This document shows positions 10,047 to 19,426 of a DNA stretch of 64,000 bases, one piece after another. The notes beneath the pieces were generated by a model, which saw nothing but the letters and a program-made list of their open reading frames with translations, made no database searches and was not told the DNA's origin. The number at the start of each line of letters is the position of its first letter. Position 1 is the stretch's first letter. The stretch lies in the NCBI RefSeq assembly GCF_027580225.2, contig NC_073356.2, positions 8,029,001 through 8,093,000 on the forward strand, written 5' to 3'. The DNA comes from Misgurnus anguillicaudatus (Eukaryota > Chordata > Actinopteri > Cypriniformes > Cobitidae). Both the position numbers and the translations under genes were made by a program.

Positions 10047-11100
10047 TGAGGGCCCTATCTTGCACCCAGCGCAATTGACTTTGTCAGTGACGCATGTATC
10101 ATTCGTATTTTGCATCGGCGCACAGCGGGTCTTTCCCTCCACAGACGCACGTCGGCAAACTAGGGAATGAACTTGCGCTCCCTGGGCGGTTCAGCGCAAA
10201 AAAAGAGGTGTGTTCCGGCGCAAACCATCCCTGATGCTATTTTGCAGTTTCAAAAAACAATTGCGCCACTGACCAAAAAAAGAAGTCAGTGGCGCGTTGC
10301 GCGTGGTTCATTATGCTATTTTAAGGGCGCATGTTTGACCATAATGTATAGCGTGCACAACGCGCACACACTTTGCTTATCTAATCTACACAGATGCAAC
10401 AGTTATTTTTGCAAATCATAAATTGTTACAATAAAAATATTAACACATGAGATAAGGGAAATCATAGTGGTGAGCATTGTGGTGATAGTTTTTATTTATT
10501 GTGTGGCTGCATTAAAAAAATTCTCATGCAAATAACGATTAAAATATTTTCATAAGTTTGTTGTGTGGCTGTATTACGTTTATTTTATGTAAATAACAAT
10601 TAAAATGTTTTCATAAGAAACCTTCATGTATATGAACTTGATTTGTAAGTGTACTTTGGGGTTGAACCTTGCTTGCGTTTCTTGGGTCCGATTTCAAAGC
10701 CCCCAAACAAGCCCCCCGAGTGTGGACACAGCGATGTCCTCTGCTGGCGTCAGGTCATGTGTAGAGGCAGATCCACCTCCGTTACACGACGTGCCTGATT
10801 TATGCTGGCAAGCTTGGGATTCCCCCGTCTCCTGACATCATTGTAGCGCTTGGCGCAACGATTTCCTCTCACACCTGTTTAACCTACGCTGATTTGGGCG
10901 GGTTTCTCCTATCCCCATACAAAACAGCTTCTCTGTCTTTGACTGCTCTTACAAGAACGTGGGTCTCCTCAACTGTGAACCGCTCCTGGCGTGAGCCTGG
11001 TAAATCCGTCATAATAATAGCAGCCCGCCATGGAACTTGCGCCCTTGCATTTAAAGGGAATGTTGGATAGCGTTCTAATTGGTTGATTTACAATGGAAAC
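10047..11100. mobile_element. DNA transposon fragment starting GGCCCTATCTTGCACCC
   Basis: LINE RT sequence stops at about 10046 and is replaced by a block that begins GGCCCTATCTTGCACCCAGC and is rich in GCGCA words. I recognise this as the end of a dispersed fish DNA transposon (Harbinger-like is my guess). Landmarks include GGCGGTTCAGCGCAAAAAAA (about 10186) and GCCCGCCATGGAACTTGCGCC (about 11023). The matching right terminal repeat is absent, so this copy is 3' truncated or was partly deleted with the adjoining LINE. The 9909-10142 and 10167-10421 ORFs are incidental. Confidence 0.55.
10499..10618. repeat. 60-bp tandem duplication
   Basis: GTGTGGCTGCATTAAAAAAA...TTTTCATAAG and GTGTGGCTGTATTACG...TTTTCATAAG are two adjacent copies, each close to 60 bp, differing at several sites. 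They lie within the DNA transposon fragment. Confidence 0.7.
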
Positions 11101-11204
11101 TCTTGCATGGTTGTGTGGCTGTAAATGCTTTTGTTTCTGATATCACCCCTAATGTTAGCAATAATTGTCCTTTTTACTTAAAAAGTATTCCATTGTTTAT
11201 AGTG

Positions 11205-11560
11205 TTCATTGTTTCATTGGGATAGATTAGCTTTTTTAGCTGTTACAGCAAATGTTTTAAATGTTTGGAGAAGTTTTTTGTTTAAGGAAGACTTCATCTT
11301 TGGCTTTAGGTACAATCAAGTAGGAGACTGTAATGCCAATTGTTTAATTTTGTCTTGGGACAAGCAAAAATGGCTATTTACCATAGCTGAATAAATAAGA
11401 CAGATGGGTCTTTAGACTATGATGCTATTTTTGTGAAAATGTTAAAATCCAGATTGAAGATTGATTTTGATTTTGACAGCATTACAAATAATGCAGAGGA
11501 AATTATGTACATTTGGGGCTGCAAATAAGTCTTATGTTTTGTTGTGGTAAATGGTTTTTG
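11205..11560 (+). pseudogene. LINE ORF2 C-terminal segment
   Basis: The first frame reads WRSFLFKEDFIFGFRYNQ (about 11257-11320). After a frameshift, DGSLDYDAIFVKMLKSRLKI and DFDFDSI...WGCK follow (about 11405-11527), the conserved end of fish Tx1/L1 ORF2 proteins. This places the 3' end of the LINE within about 100 bp. A GATAAAATAAAG stretch follows, then a CT-rich tract at 11662-11676. No intact function remains. Confidence 0.7.
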
Positions 11561-11640
11561 GAAATCTTTTGAGTTGAGTTTACTTTGTGTTTTGTATTAA
11601 TATATTTTTTTTATTAATTATCGCTAATAGTACTTTTTGA

Positions 11641-12500
11641 TAAAATAAAGTGATATCAAATCTCACTCTCTCTCTGTGCAGGAAAGAGACTAGTTAATCT
11701 TGTCAATCACACAACTCCTTTCCCACCAGGAGCTAAAGCAAAGCTGCTTCAGGGTTTGATGGATTTCTATCAAAGAGCAAGCACTCTGTGACAGACACAT
11801 AAAGAGAGAGATGGCAGTAATGGAACAGAGTGGGTATTGAGTGGGTATAAGAAAAAGACAAGACAAACAAAATAGCCTTTATCCCAGAGAGAATACCAGT
11901 TCGTGTCCTCTCTCTCTCTCTCTCTCTCACTCTCTCTCTGCTTCTTTCACAGGAAGTGTGTACTTCTCCATAGGGGTACATTAAAGAGAAAGCAAGATGA
12001 TGTGGTCTGATGAAAGAGTGATATTACATTCTACATGAATTCAATGCTCCTGGATCTTCTATGGATCTTTTTTCTCAGTTCAAGGAATTAAAAAATCAGG
12101 AACAATGTAGGATAAAATATCAAGTGATGTTTGAGCAGAGCACACAATAGAGTTAGAATGACATTTTAATCAGTTGTATGCTGCAACGTGACAGACTACA
12201 CTTCATCTAGATGTCATCTGTATCTCATCTATACTTTATCCATATTGGTGAACAGTAAATACATTTATTTGAGGTGCAATAAAAATAGACCTACTTTGAA
12301 TTACTACTACAGTAATCAAAACTTGACAAGAATGTTGAATCAGAATTGACAATTGCTACCAAATAGCAGTTCATCTGAGACCGTGAGTAAAAGTACAGTC
12401 AAAGGTATTTATTAATTGAAGTCCTAAACATAGGTTCGGGAGGAGCCTAAACATTCATTCCTGTCAATCATCATTACACACGTACTATATAAACTGCAAA
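11641..12500. other. Interval with TC/GA microsatellite, no recognised gene
   Basis: Contains a CT-rich tract (11662-11676), a (TC)n microsatellite (about 11908-11938) and otherwise AT-rich sequence. The minus-strand ORF through the TC tract (Arg-Glu repeats) is a product of the microsatellite. A TATATAAACT box at about 12486 lies shortly upstream of the retroelement remnant that follows. Confidence 0.55.
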
Positions 12501-12529
12501 CACTGTGTTATTCCCTTTAGCACCCTTGG

Positions 12530-13306
12530 GCAACACCATGGAACCTATCCCCCACCTCCGGATATGCGCCCACACACCCCAGACGCATTGATTTCTCCCT
12601 GCACACCAGCTCAACCGATTACACCTTGATCACCTCCCATTCCCGAAATTGCAAAATGGACAGCTCACACTAGTGGCCGCAGGCATCCATTATCCACGAA
12701 GAAAAACCAAAGCACAGTTATATGAGATTTACCTGAATTCTCAAACCGGACAGATTTCACTCGACGCCCCGCCCAAAAGGGTAGACGGTCCCCTCCCAAA
12801 AGAATTTGGCGCACTCCTTCCTACTAGGAAGTCGCTTCTGCCTCAATGGAGCCCCCACCCATTTCTAACCTGCTGCGCAACCAGATCCTCTCAGGTACAA
12901 ATGTAGATTTTGCTTATCTTTTGTCACACATTACACAAAAAAGATTGCATTTGCTTCCTGGACTGTGACGCATTTTCGGTTGCCTCCTCAAAGATTCCAA
13001 TTCCATTTCAAGTTGCATCTTATCCCTAGCCAAATTTGTTATAGCTTTCTGAAAATATTCTGACGTAATCTGTCTTTCCAAGCAGACGAAAATAACTGAA
13101 CGATTACATTTCTATCATTGCTGATTTATCATTGTCATTTGGCGGCAGCCATTTTTTCACATATATAAGCTATTTTCCACGAAATTCCCAACAAAAATCA
13201 CGCACTGGAATCAATGCCCATATTGGGGAGCCCTGGATTTTAAACTCTAAAACAGACCGATTCTGGGTTGCTGCAATATTTCGTGTGCCATATGTCACTC
13301 CCTCGA
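12530..13306 (+). pseudogene. Tyrosine-recombinase (DIRS-like) retroelement, gag-like region
   Basis: Frames here carry a SAP-like motif (LTLVAAGIHYPRRKTKAQL at about 12655-12715), then NLLRNQILSGTNVDFAYLLS (12862-12920). In several shifted frames there follow LAKFVIAF, KYSDVICL, HWNQCPYWGALDFKL and NISCAICHSL (to 13306). I recognise this order from fish retroelements that pair such a gag with an RT and tyrosine recombinase. The last motif looks like the start of a Cys/His-rich knuckle. Multiple stops and frameshifts make it a relic. A gypsy element is inserted immediately after it, and the same relic resumes at 18402. Confidence 0.65.
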
Positions 13307-13452
13307 TGTCACGGTAGGAAATCCACTGTTTCCTCCGTGTCATGTGTGTGTGTGTTTGTTTGTCACTTACCTCTGCCATGTGCTCGTTAGAGCGATTCAG
13401 TTCACCTGTGTGTTGATTGTCTCGTTCCAGCTGTTCATCATTACATCTCCTC

Positions 13453-13460
13453 CATAAATA
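13453..13460 (+). promoter_or_regulatory. TATA-like box of 5' LTR, altered in first base
   Basis: CATAAATA here versus TATAAATA at 18045-18052 in the 3' LTR. This is one of only four LTR differences. Since both LTRs are copied from one template, the change arose after insertion in one of them; a C at this position would be expected to weaken the promoter that drives the provirus. Confidence 0.6.
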
Positions 13461-13746
13461 CTCACATGACTTTCTGTTCCCTGCCAGATTCTTTCATTGT
13501 GTTCGGTCCTGTGTTGTTTGGGTTCTCGTGTCGTTTGGATTACTGTTCTCAGTTGGATGTGTATTGTCGTCGTCTTCGTGTGGATGTTCCGTGTTCAGTC
13601 TGGATTTCACCACTGCTCACCACGCCACCAACGTCGCACTCAAACATCAACTTCCACCGTAGTCTTCGCCACCATTGCCAGCAACATCAACACCGGACTG
13701 TGTCACTTCCGCATTGACTCTCAATACTCTCTCTTTGTTTATATTT

Positions 13747-13752
13747 AATAAA
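13747..13752 (+). terminator. Poly(A) signal AATAAA in 5' LTR
   Basis: AATAAA followed by ACATTG; the equivalent in the 3' LTR is at 18339-18344, where it would serve the full-length transcript. The distance from the TATA box (about 290 bp) is compatible with an R region between them. Confidence 0.7.
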
Positions 13753-13821
13753 CATTGTTTAACATTTCCCCTGCAGTTGTTTCCACTCCTTACGTGTCAT
13801 TACAGAAGAATCTGGCCAAAC

Positions 13822-14598
13822 ATGGAAGCAGCGGGGGAACAACCCATTTCCGCGTTGGAGGAATTTCTCCAGCAATCATTGGCTAGGATGGATCATCAGG
13901 ACAAAGCAATCGATGATATGCGGAAGGCCGTCCATGCAATGGTGGCGAAAGTTTCCGAGCTCTCACAGCGATCTCCTCACATCACGCTACCCACTGCGCC
14001 ACCCACGCCGCCCGCATCATCTTCACCTCCAGGGGGTAGTTCTTTTCATGAGCCCCGACTACTGATCCCGGAGAAATATTCTGGTGAGCCGAACTATTGT
14101 CGTACATTTCTGTCACATTGCTCTCTTCATTTTGCCCAACAGCCCCGGTCATTTTTTCTGGAAGAGACTAAGGTTGCCTTCACTCTATCCCTGCTTACCG
14201 GTAAGGCTGCCCTCTGGGGGACGGCGGTGTGGGAGAATAAGGACATCTGCTGCTCCTCGTTCGCCCTGCTATCCCAGGAGATGAAGAGGAAGGAGGCCGC
14301 CCGTCTCCTCACGGAGCTTCGACAGGAGGAGCGGTCGGTCTCGGACTATGCCATCGAGTTCCGGACCCTGGCGGCGGAGTGCAGGTGGAACGAGGAGGCG
14401 CAGTGGGATCACTTCCTGCATGGGTTGGCGGATCGGATCCAGCGAGAGATCGTCACGGCGGAGTTACCCACGACGCTCAACGGACTGGTGGATTTGGCGA
14501 TCCGGGTCGACGCACGCCTATCCATAGCCGCCCGTAGGAAGTCGGTTTGTGTATGTACTGCGGTGAGCCGGGTCATCAGTGTCAGCGATGCCCGGTAA
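13822..14598 (+). CDS. gag: Gypsy Gag, damaged at capsid and zinc knuckle
   Basis: The likely start is the Met at 13822, just after the LTR ([15 protein letters not shown]); the frame is open upstream into the LTR but that is not Gag. An N-terminal helix-rich region and a Pro/Ser-rich linker (about residues 60-80) lead into the retrotransposon capsid-like domain: [12 protein letters not shown], the [14 protein letters not shown] block, [20 protein letters not shown], and a C-terminal [12 protein letters not shown]. Between LLSQEMK and RKEAARLL about eight residues usual in relatives are missing, in frame. A CX2CX4HX4C zinc knuckle is encoded at 14550-14591 but in another frame (+2), so this 258-residue product would end without it. 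Gag forms the particle and binds genomic RNA. Confidence 0.85.
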   Translation: MEAAGEQPISALEEFLQQSLARMDHQDKAIDDMRKAVHAMVAKVSELSQRSPHITLPTAPPTPPASSSPPGGSSFHEPRLLIPEKYSGEPNYCRTFLSHCSLHFAQQPRSFFLEETKVAFTLSLLTGKAALWGTAVWENKDICCSSFALLSQEMKRKEAARLLTELRQEERSVSDYAIEFRTLAAECRWNEEAQWDHFLHGLADRIQREIVTAELPTTLNGLVDLAIRVDARLSIAARRKSVCVCTAVSRVISVSDAR

Positions 14599-17500
14599 AA
14601 GACCAAGCCCGGTAGTAAGACGGAGGCTACTATCGGGCGGGATCTCTGCCAGCAAGACCTTGACATCATCCACTCTCCTTCCGGTGAGGCTTCGGTGGTC
14701 CACAAATTCTCACTGTGGTGACGCACTTCTTGATTCGGGGGCGGAGGGTAACTTCATCGACAGTTCACTTGCACGTAAGCTCCAGTTACCCTTCATTCCA
14801 CTCACCCACCAGATTGCGCCCTTCGCCCTCAATGGACATCAGTTGCCCACCATCAAGCACACTACTGCACCCATCACACTCATCACCTCTGGCAACCATA
14901 CGGAGACTATAAAATTTTTTATTACTGACACTGCTCTCTCTCCTATAGTTCTCGGTCACCCCTGGCTCCATTCCCATAACCCCAAGATAGACTGGAAACT
15001 GGGTTCTGTTACCAGCTGGAGCGAGGAGTGTCATAAGTCCTGTCTTGTCTCTGCTTGTTTATCTGTGTCTGAGTCTGTGTTTCAGGGGGAAGCAGTGGAT
15101 TTGTCTAACGTGCCCGCAGAGTACCACGACCTGAAGGAGGTGTTCAGTAAGTCTCGGGCTGATTCTCTACCTCCGCATCGTCCCTATGACTGTGCTATAG
15201 ACTTATTGCCAGGTACGTTTCCGCCTAAGGGCAAGTTATACTCTCTGTCTGTTCCGGAGATGGAGGCCATGGAGAAATACATTTCTGATTCTCTGGCAAC
15301 GGGGTTCATTCGTCCTTTCTCTTCTCCAGCGGGGGCGGGGTTCTTTTTTGTGGGGAAGAAGGACGGATTCTTGCGACCTTGTATTGATTACCGAGGGTTG
15401 AACAACATCACGGTAAAGAATACGTATCCTTTACCGTTGATGTCTTCAGCCTTTGAGAGTTTGCAGGGAGCGTCCGTCTTCACTAAATTGGACTTACGTA
15501 ATGCTTATCATTTGGTCCGTATTAGGAAGGGAGATGAATGGAAGACTGCATTTAACACCCCTAGAGGCCATTTTGAGTATTGCGTCATGCCTTTCGGTCT
15601 AACGAACTCGCCGGCAGTCTTCCAAGCACTCGTTAATGACGTGTTGCGAGACATGGTAGATGAGTTCATATATGTTTACCTGGATGACATATTGATTTTT
15701 TCTTCGTCTCTCCAGGAACATTTGCAACACGTACGACGAGTGCTTCTGCGGTTGCTAGAGAATGGGCTTTTTGTCAAGGCGGAGAAATGCGTTTTTCATG
15801 CACAGTCTGTTTCTTTTCTAGGACACATCATTTCGACTGAGGGTGTCCGCATGGATCCTGAGAAGGTTAAGGCTGTGGTAGATTCGCCATCCCCAGAGTC
15901 TCGCAAGGCCCTGCAGAGATTTCTGGGGTTCGCCAATTTTTACCGGCGTTTTATTCGCAACTTCAGCCAGCTAGCCGCACCTCTGACCGCCTTGACTTCC
16001 CCTAGTTTGACGTTCAGGTGGTCAGACGCAGCCGAGGCTGCGTTTGCCAAACTTAAAAGCTGCTTCGTTTCAGCTCCCATTCTTGTTACCCCTGATCACT
16101 CACGTCAATTCATAGTGGAGGTCGATGCGTCAGAGGTGGGGGTAGGAGCAGTGTTGTCCCAGTGCGCATCCTCAGACGAAAAGGTTCATCCTTGTGCGTA
16201 TTTTTCTCACCGTTTATCTCCTGCGGAAGTTAACTATGACATTGGCAATCGAGAGTTGTTGGCGGTCAAGCTAGCATTAGAGGAATGGCGTCACTGGCTT
16301 GAAGGGTCGGGTGTACCCTTCATTGTCTGGACGAACCATAAGAATCTCGAGTACATTAGAACCGCCGAAAGACTTAACTCCAGGCAGGCTCGGTGGGCAC
16401 TTTTTTTCGGACGTTTCGATTTTACATTATCTTACCGGCCGGGTTCCAAAAACATCAAACCCGATGCTTTATCCCGTCTTTTTGAGCGTTCCGATCGTAC
16501 TGCTACTCCCGAGCCCATTTTACCGGAGACCATCATTATCTCCGCGCTCAGATGGGAGGTCGAATCGAAGGTTTTGACAGCCTTAGAAGGGGTAACGCCC
16601 CCGGCTCGGTGCCCGCCGAATCGATTATTTGTGCCGGAGAAGTTACGATCTGACGTCCTCCAGTGGGGTCATTCTTCCAGTGTTGCTTGTCACCCAGGGG
16701 TTAGTAGAACTAGATTCCTAGTCAAGCAACGATTTTGGTGGCCTGGTATGGCTCGTGACGTTCACGACTTCGTCTTGGCTTGTTCGGTTTGTGCCACTGG
16801 TAAGACTTCCATTCGACCTCCAGATGGGTTACTCTTACCGCTGTCTTTCCCTTCGAGACCCTGGTCCCATATATCGCTAGATTTCATTACCGCCCTACCA
16901 CTCTCCAAGGGTAATACGGTGATTTTGACCGTAGTGGACCGGTTCTCGAAGGTGACTCATTTCATTCCCTTGCCCAAATTGCCATCAGCCAAGGAAACAG
17001 CGGTAGCTGTCATTGATTACGTCTTCCGAATACATGGCCTCCCGACAGACGTGGTTTCTGACAGGGGTCCCCAGTTTGTGTCCAAATTCTGGCGAGAGTT
17101 TTGTAAATTGTTAGGAGCGACTGTTAGTCTTTCATCCGGGTTCCATCCCCAGAGCAATGGTCAAACCGAGCGAGCCAATCAGGATGTCGAAAGGGTGTTA
17201 CGATGTTTGGTTTCCAAGAATCCTTCGTCCTGGTGTAAGGTAAGGTACCTGGTTAAGTGTAGTTTAGGGTACCAACCACCTAATTTTGTCAGTACTGAAT
17301 CCGAGGTGTCGGTCCCCTCCGCAAACGCACTAGTCCAGAGGTGTCACCGCACCTGGACCAGGGCTTGTAGAGCTCTGCTCCAGGCAAGGTCGCGCACCAA
17401 GGCTAAGGCCGATCGCCACCGGTCGAAGCCTCCCCGTTACGTCGTCGGTCAAAGAGTGTGGCTTTCAACCCAGAACATTCCGATGCGTTCCGTTTCGAAT

Positions 17501-17854
17501 AAGCTTGCTCCCAAATTTATTGGCCCGTTTTCTGTTACCAAAATCATTAATCCGGTAACAGTGCGTCTCAGCCTTCCACCGGCGTACAGGAGGGTTCACC
17601 CCGTCTTCCATGTTTCCAAAATTAAACCAGTGATTTCATCCCGTCTTAATCCGCCTGCCCCGGTTCCCCCCCGCCTCATATCGTTAATGGGGAAACCACA
17701 TATTCGGTTAACCGTATTCTGGACTCTAGACGGAGGGGACGCGGATTTCAGTACTTGGTGGATTGGGAAGGTTACGGTCCGGAGGAGAGAAGATGGGTTC
17801 CTGCTCGAGACATACTGGATCATCGCCTTATTAATGATTACAATCGACAGGTAA
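14579..17854 (+). CDS. pol: Gypsy Pol: protease, reverse transcriptase, RNase H, integrase
   Basis: A 1091-codon open frame, +1 relative to gag. In order: retropepsin with DSG at residues 52-54; reverse transcriptase with YLDD at 367-370; RNase H with D516 and E559, but Asn at 586 (TNHKNL) where the family has the third catalytic Asp; integrase with an HHCC finger (H698, H705, C735, C738) and a DD35E triad D768, D828, E864. After E864 the sequence jumps from NPSSW to CSLGYQPP, lacking roughly 20 residues that relatives have. The C-terminus (after about residue 1030) is out of frame with the chromodomain. The first Met is not necessarily used; Gag-Pol is normally made as a fusion by frameshift. 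RNase H loss should block autonomous replication. Confidence 0.93.
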   Translation: MSAMPGKRPSPVVRRRLLSGGISASKTLTSSTLLPVRLRWSTNSHCGDALLDSGAEGNFIDSSLARKLQLPFIPLTHQIAPFALNGHQLPTIKHTTAPITLITSGNHTETIKFFITDTALSPIVLGHPWLHSHNPKIDWKLGSVTSWSEECHKSCLVSACLSVSESVFQGEAVDLSNVPAEYHDLKEVFSKSRADSLPPHRPYDCAIDLLPGTFPPKGKLYSLSVPEMEAMEKYISDSLATGFIRPFSSPAGAGFFFVGKKDGFLRPCIDYRGLNNITVKNTYPLPLMSSAFESLQGASVFTKLDLRNAYHLVRIRKGDEWKTAFNTPRGHFEYCVMPFGLTNSPAVFQALVNDVLRDMVDEFIYVYLDDILIFSSSLQEHLQHVRRVLLRLLENGLFVKAEKCVFHAQSVSFLGHIISTEGVRMDPEKVKAVVDSPSPESRKALQRFLGFANFYRRFIRNFSQLAAPLTALTSPSLTFRWSDAAEAAFAKLKSCFVSAPILVTPDHSRQFIVEVDASEVGVGAVLSQCASSDEKVHPCAYFSHRLSPAEVNYDIGNRELLAVKLALEEWRHWLEGSGVPFIVWTNHKNLEYIRTAERLNSRQARWALFFGRFDFTLSYRPGSKNIKPDALSRLFERSDRTATPEPILPETIIISALRWEVESKVLTALEGVTPPARCPPNRLFVPEKLRSDVLQWGHSSSVACHPGVSRTRFLVKQRFWWPGMARDVHDFVLACSVCATGKTSIRPPDGLLLPLSFPSRPWSHISLDFITALPLSKGNTVILTVVDRFSKVTHFIPLPKLPSAKETAVAVIDYVFRIHGLPTDVVSDRGPQFVSKFWREFCKLLGATVSLSSGFHPQSNGQTERANQDVERVLRCLVSKNPSSWCKVRYLVKCSLGYQPPNFVSTESEVSVPSANALVQRCHRTWTRACRALLQARSRTKAKADRHRSKPPRYVVGQRVWLSTQNIPMRSVSNKLAPKFIGPFSVTKIINPVTVRLSLPPAYRRVHPVFHVSKIKPVISSRLNPPAPVPPRLISLMGKPHIRLTVFWTLDGGDADFSTWWIGKVTVRRREDGFLLETYWIIALLMITIDR

Positions 17855-17886
17855 AGCAGGCTGGGAACGTCAAGGGGCGTTCCTAG
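17701..17886 (+). pseudogene. Chromodomain at the Pol C-terminus, out of frame
   Basis: In a frame different from pol, codons from 17701 to the TAG at 17884-17886 encode a chromodomain: [30 protein letters not shown] and [14 protein letters not shown]. Chromodomains of such integrases steer insertion by binding modified histones. A one- or two-base shift between about 17650 and 17700 separates it from the integrase frame, so the present open frame reads nonsense here. Confidence 0.85.
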
Positions 17887-17898
17887 GGGAGGGGGTAC
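17885..17898 (+). promoter_or_regulatory. Polypurine tract of gypsy element
   Basis: AGGGGAGGGGGTAC lies directly before the 3' LTR at 17899 and matches the purine-rich primer site used for plus-strand DNA synthesis. Confidence 0.85.
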
Positions 17899-18396
17899 TG
17901 TCACGGTAGGAAATCCACTGTTTCCTCCGTGTCATGTGTGTGTGTGTTTGTTTGTCACTTACCTCTGCCATGTGCTCGTTAGAGCGATTCAGTTCACCTG
18001 TGTGTTGATTGTCTCGCTCCAGCTGTTCATCATTACATCTCCTCTATAAATACTCACATGACTTTCTGTTCCCTGCCAGATTCTTTCATTGTGTTCGGTC
18101 CTGTGTTGTTTGGGTTCTCGTGTCGTTTGGATTACAGTTCTCAGTTGGATGTGTATTGTCGTCGTCTTCGTGTGGATGTTCCGTGTTCAGTCTGGATTTC
18201 ACCACTGCTCACCACGCCACCAACGTCGCACTCAAACATCAACTTCCACCGTAGTCTTCACCACCATTGCCAGCAACATCAACACCGGACTGTGTCACTT
18301 CCGCATTGACTCTCAATACTCTCTCTTTGTTTATATTTAATAAACATTGTTTAACATTTCCCCTGCAGTTGTTTCCACTCCTTACGTGTCATTACA
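17899..18396 (+). repeat. Gypsy 3' LTR
   Basis: Same length as the 5' LTR, with four substitutions and no gaps. It keeps TATAAATA at 18045-18052 and AATAAA at 18339-18344. It is followed by the target duplication CTCGA at 18397-18401. Confidence 0.97.
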
Positions 18397-18401
18397 CTCG
18401 A

Positions 18402-18925
18402 TCATCAATCCCACTTTTGTCCCCAAACCCAAAACTCCACAAACCATCAGCCAACTTGCACTGATGTCAAATCTCCCAGGTGAGAAAGTAGTACAGGTCC
18501 ATAGTGTACTTAAAGTGCTCTATTTTTGCCAATAAATGTTGTACAAATTAGTTATCTAAAATTTATATCCTCCTCACAAAAGAAGTACAATCAAAATTCA
18601 TAATCGGCCCTTTTGATTCCCCCTTTCAAAGTTTTCCGCATCAACCCTTTAGGAATCTCACCCAGAAAGTTTTCCGGAAAAAAGCGCATTGTCGATCTCT
18701 CTGCTCCCCACACCTGCTTCATCCCAAGCATCAATAGCTTAATCCCTATGTCAGAGCTTAATCCCTATGAACAACCACAATGTTGCCCAGGCAATTCAAC
18801 TAATCAAATCTGCTGGTCGCGGAGCCAGGTTAGCCAAAATTGACATCACATCAGCTTTCAAGGTCATGCCAATAAACTCTAATTTTTGCTGGCGAGATAA
18901 ATGTTATTTTGCCATCCATCTTACT
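18402..18925 (+). pseudogene. DIRS-like retroelement relic resumed: reverse transcriptase N-terminal part
   Basis: After the gypsy element the relic continues (INPTFVPKPKTPQTISQL). Following an apparent deletion, RT motifs appear: FKVFRINPLGISPRKFSGKK, RIVDLSAPHTCFIPSINSLI (about 18620-18750), then AIQLIKSAGRGARLAKIDIT and SAFKVMPINS (about 18790-18880, frame-shifted), ending in FAIHLT. The DxTxAF-like motif A is intact in wording. I recognise the order from fish tyrosine-recombinase retroelements. It breaks off at about 18925, where a different LINE begins. Confidence 0.7.
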
Positions 18926-19422
18926 CGGCATCCTTAATGGATAAAGGAGGTATAATTGGTGCTGTATTTCAGGATTTTAACAAAGCTTTTGAAACTGTGA
19001 ATCATGAGATTCTACTTTCTCGATTACTTCAATTTTTCAATTGAGACCATAATGTGGTTTAAATCCTATTTAGAAAATAGAAAACAATGTGTACGGGTAA
19101 TAAATGCAACATCAAATTACTTGGATTATAATATTGGAGTTCCACAAGGTTCTATTTCAGGCCCATTATTATTTAGTATGTAAATGAGTTACCAAATGTA
19201 TGTCCTTCCGATGTCTTTTATCAAATGTATGTGGATGATGTTATGTACATGCAAAAAAATAAATAATTTGACCAATGAAGCAGCAGTTGTATTTATTCAT
19301 GAATTCAGTGACCATTCCTCATATTACACATTGCATGACTACTTGGACTCAAACAAGTAGGTCTTTTCTTAAACCAGTTGAAATTATTCAAATTACCAAA
19401 CAGTTTTCACCATTGTAGAATA
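18926..19422 (+). pseudogene. L2/CR1/Rex1-like LINE reverse transcriptase fragment
   Basis: Reads LMDKGGIIGAVFQDFNKAFE and TVNHEILLSRLLQF (motif A, D-x-x-KAF), SYLENRKQCVRV, then GVPQGSISGPLLF (motif B) and, after an early stop, YVDDVMY (motif C). These are hallmark RT motifs of non-LTR retrotransposons unlike the Tx1 LINE upstream. Frame breaks occur near 19045, 19183 and 19200. The fragment is cut by a TTAA element at 19423, and its C-terminal part resumes at 20246. Confidence 0.75.
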
Positions 19423-19426
19423 TTAA

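Larger units (their letters stand above)
3611..11640 (+). mobile_element. Tx1/L1-like LINE, 5' truncated, broken by nested insertions
   Basis: Fragments of a single non-LTR retrotransposon occur in order and in one orientation: ORF1 (3611-4108, then 5379 to about 6000), ORF2 endonuclease (about 6210-6347, then 7057-7822), reverse transcriptase N-terminal half (about 9586-10046) and ORF2 C-terminus (about 11205-11560). The protein motifs are those of the fish Tx1 branch. Interruptions are 4109-5370, 6348-7056, 7823-9585 and 10047 to about 11100. Parts of ORF2 are missing, roughly 130 codons before the RT and the RT C-terminal half, so deletion accompanied or followed some insertions. The 3' end runs into a short CT-rich tract near 11665. 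The element is dead. Confidence 0.85.
13307..13804 (+). repeat. Gypsy 5' LTR
   Basis: 498 bp, TG...CA-bounded. It has a TATA-like CATAAATA at 13453-13460 (the 3' LTR has TATAAATA at the matching place) and a poly(A) signal AATAAA at 13747-13752. Directly after it comes GAAGAATCTGGCC, which I cannot match to a usual tRNA primer-binding site, so the priming mode is unresolved. Confidence 0.97.
13307..18396 (+). mobile_element. Complete Ty3/gypsy LTR retrotransposon with chromodomain
   Basis: Both LTRs are present and exactly 498 bp (13307-13804 and 17899-18396), starting TGTCACGG and ending CATTACA. The element is flanked by a 5-bp target duplication CTCGA (13302-13306 and 18397-18401). Between the LTRs lie gag, protease, RT, RNase H, integrase and, out of frame, a chromodomain, the gene order of chromoviral gypsy elements. 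The LTRs differ at only four sites (13425/18017, 13453/18045, 13544/18136, 13668/18260), so insertion is recent. Coding defects are nevertheless numerous: frame breaks around the zinc knuckle and chromodomain, a lost RNase H Asp, and apparent internal deletions in gag and integrase. It interrupts the DIRS-like relic. Confidence 0.97.

Noticed and set aside
11733..11981. Minus-strand Arg/Glu-rich ORF
   Set aside because: Its charged run is the translation of the TC microsatellite.
13675..13821. Upstream extension of gag into the 5' LTR as real coding sequence
   Set aside because: The frame is open by chance inside the LTR; the same LTR stretch exists at the 3' end without gag, and the Met at 13822 lies where related Gag proteins begin.
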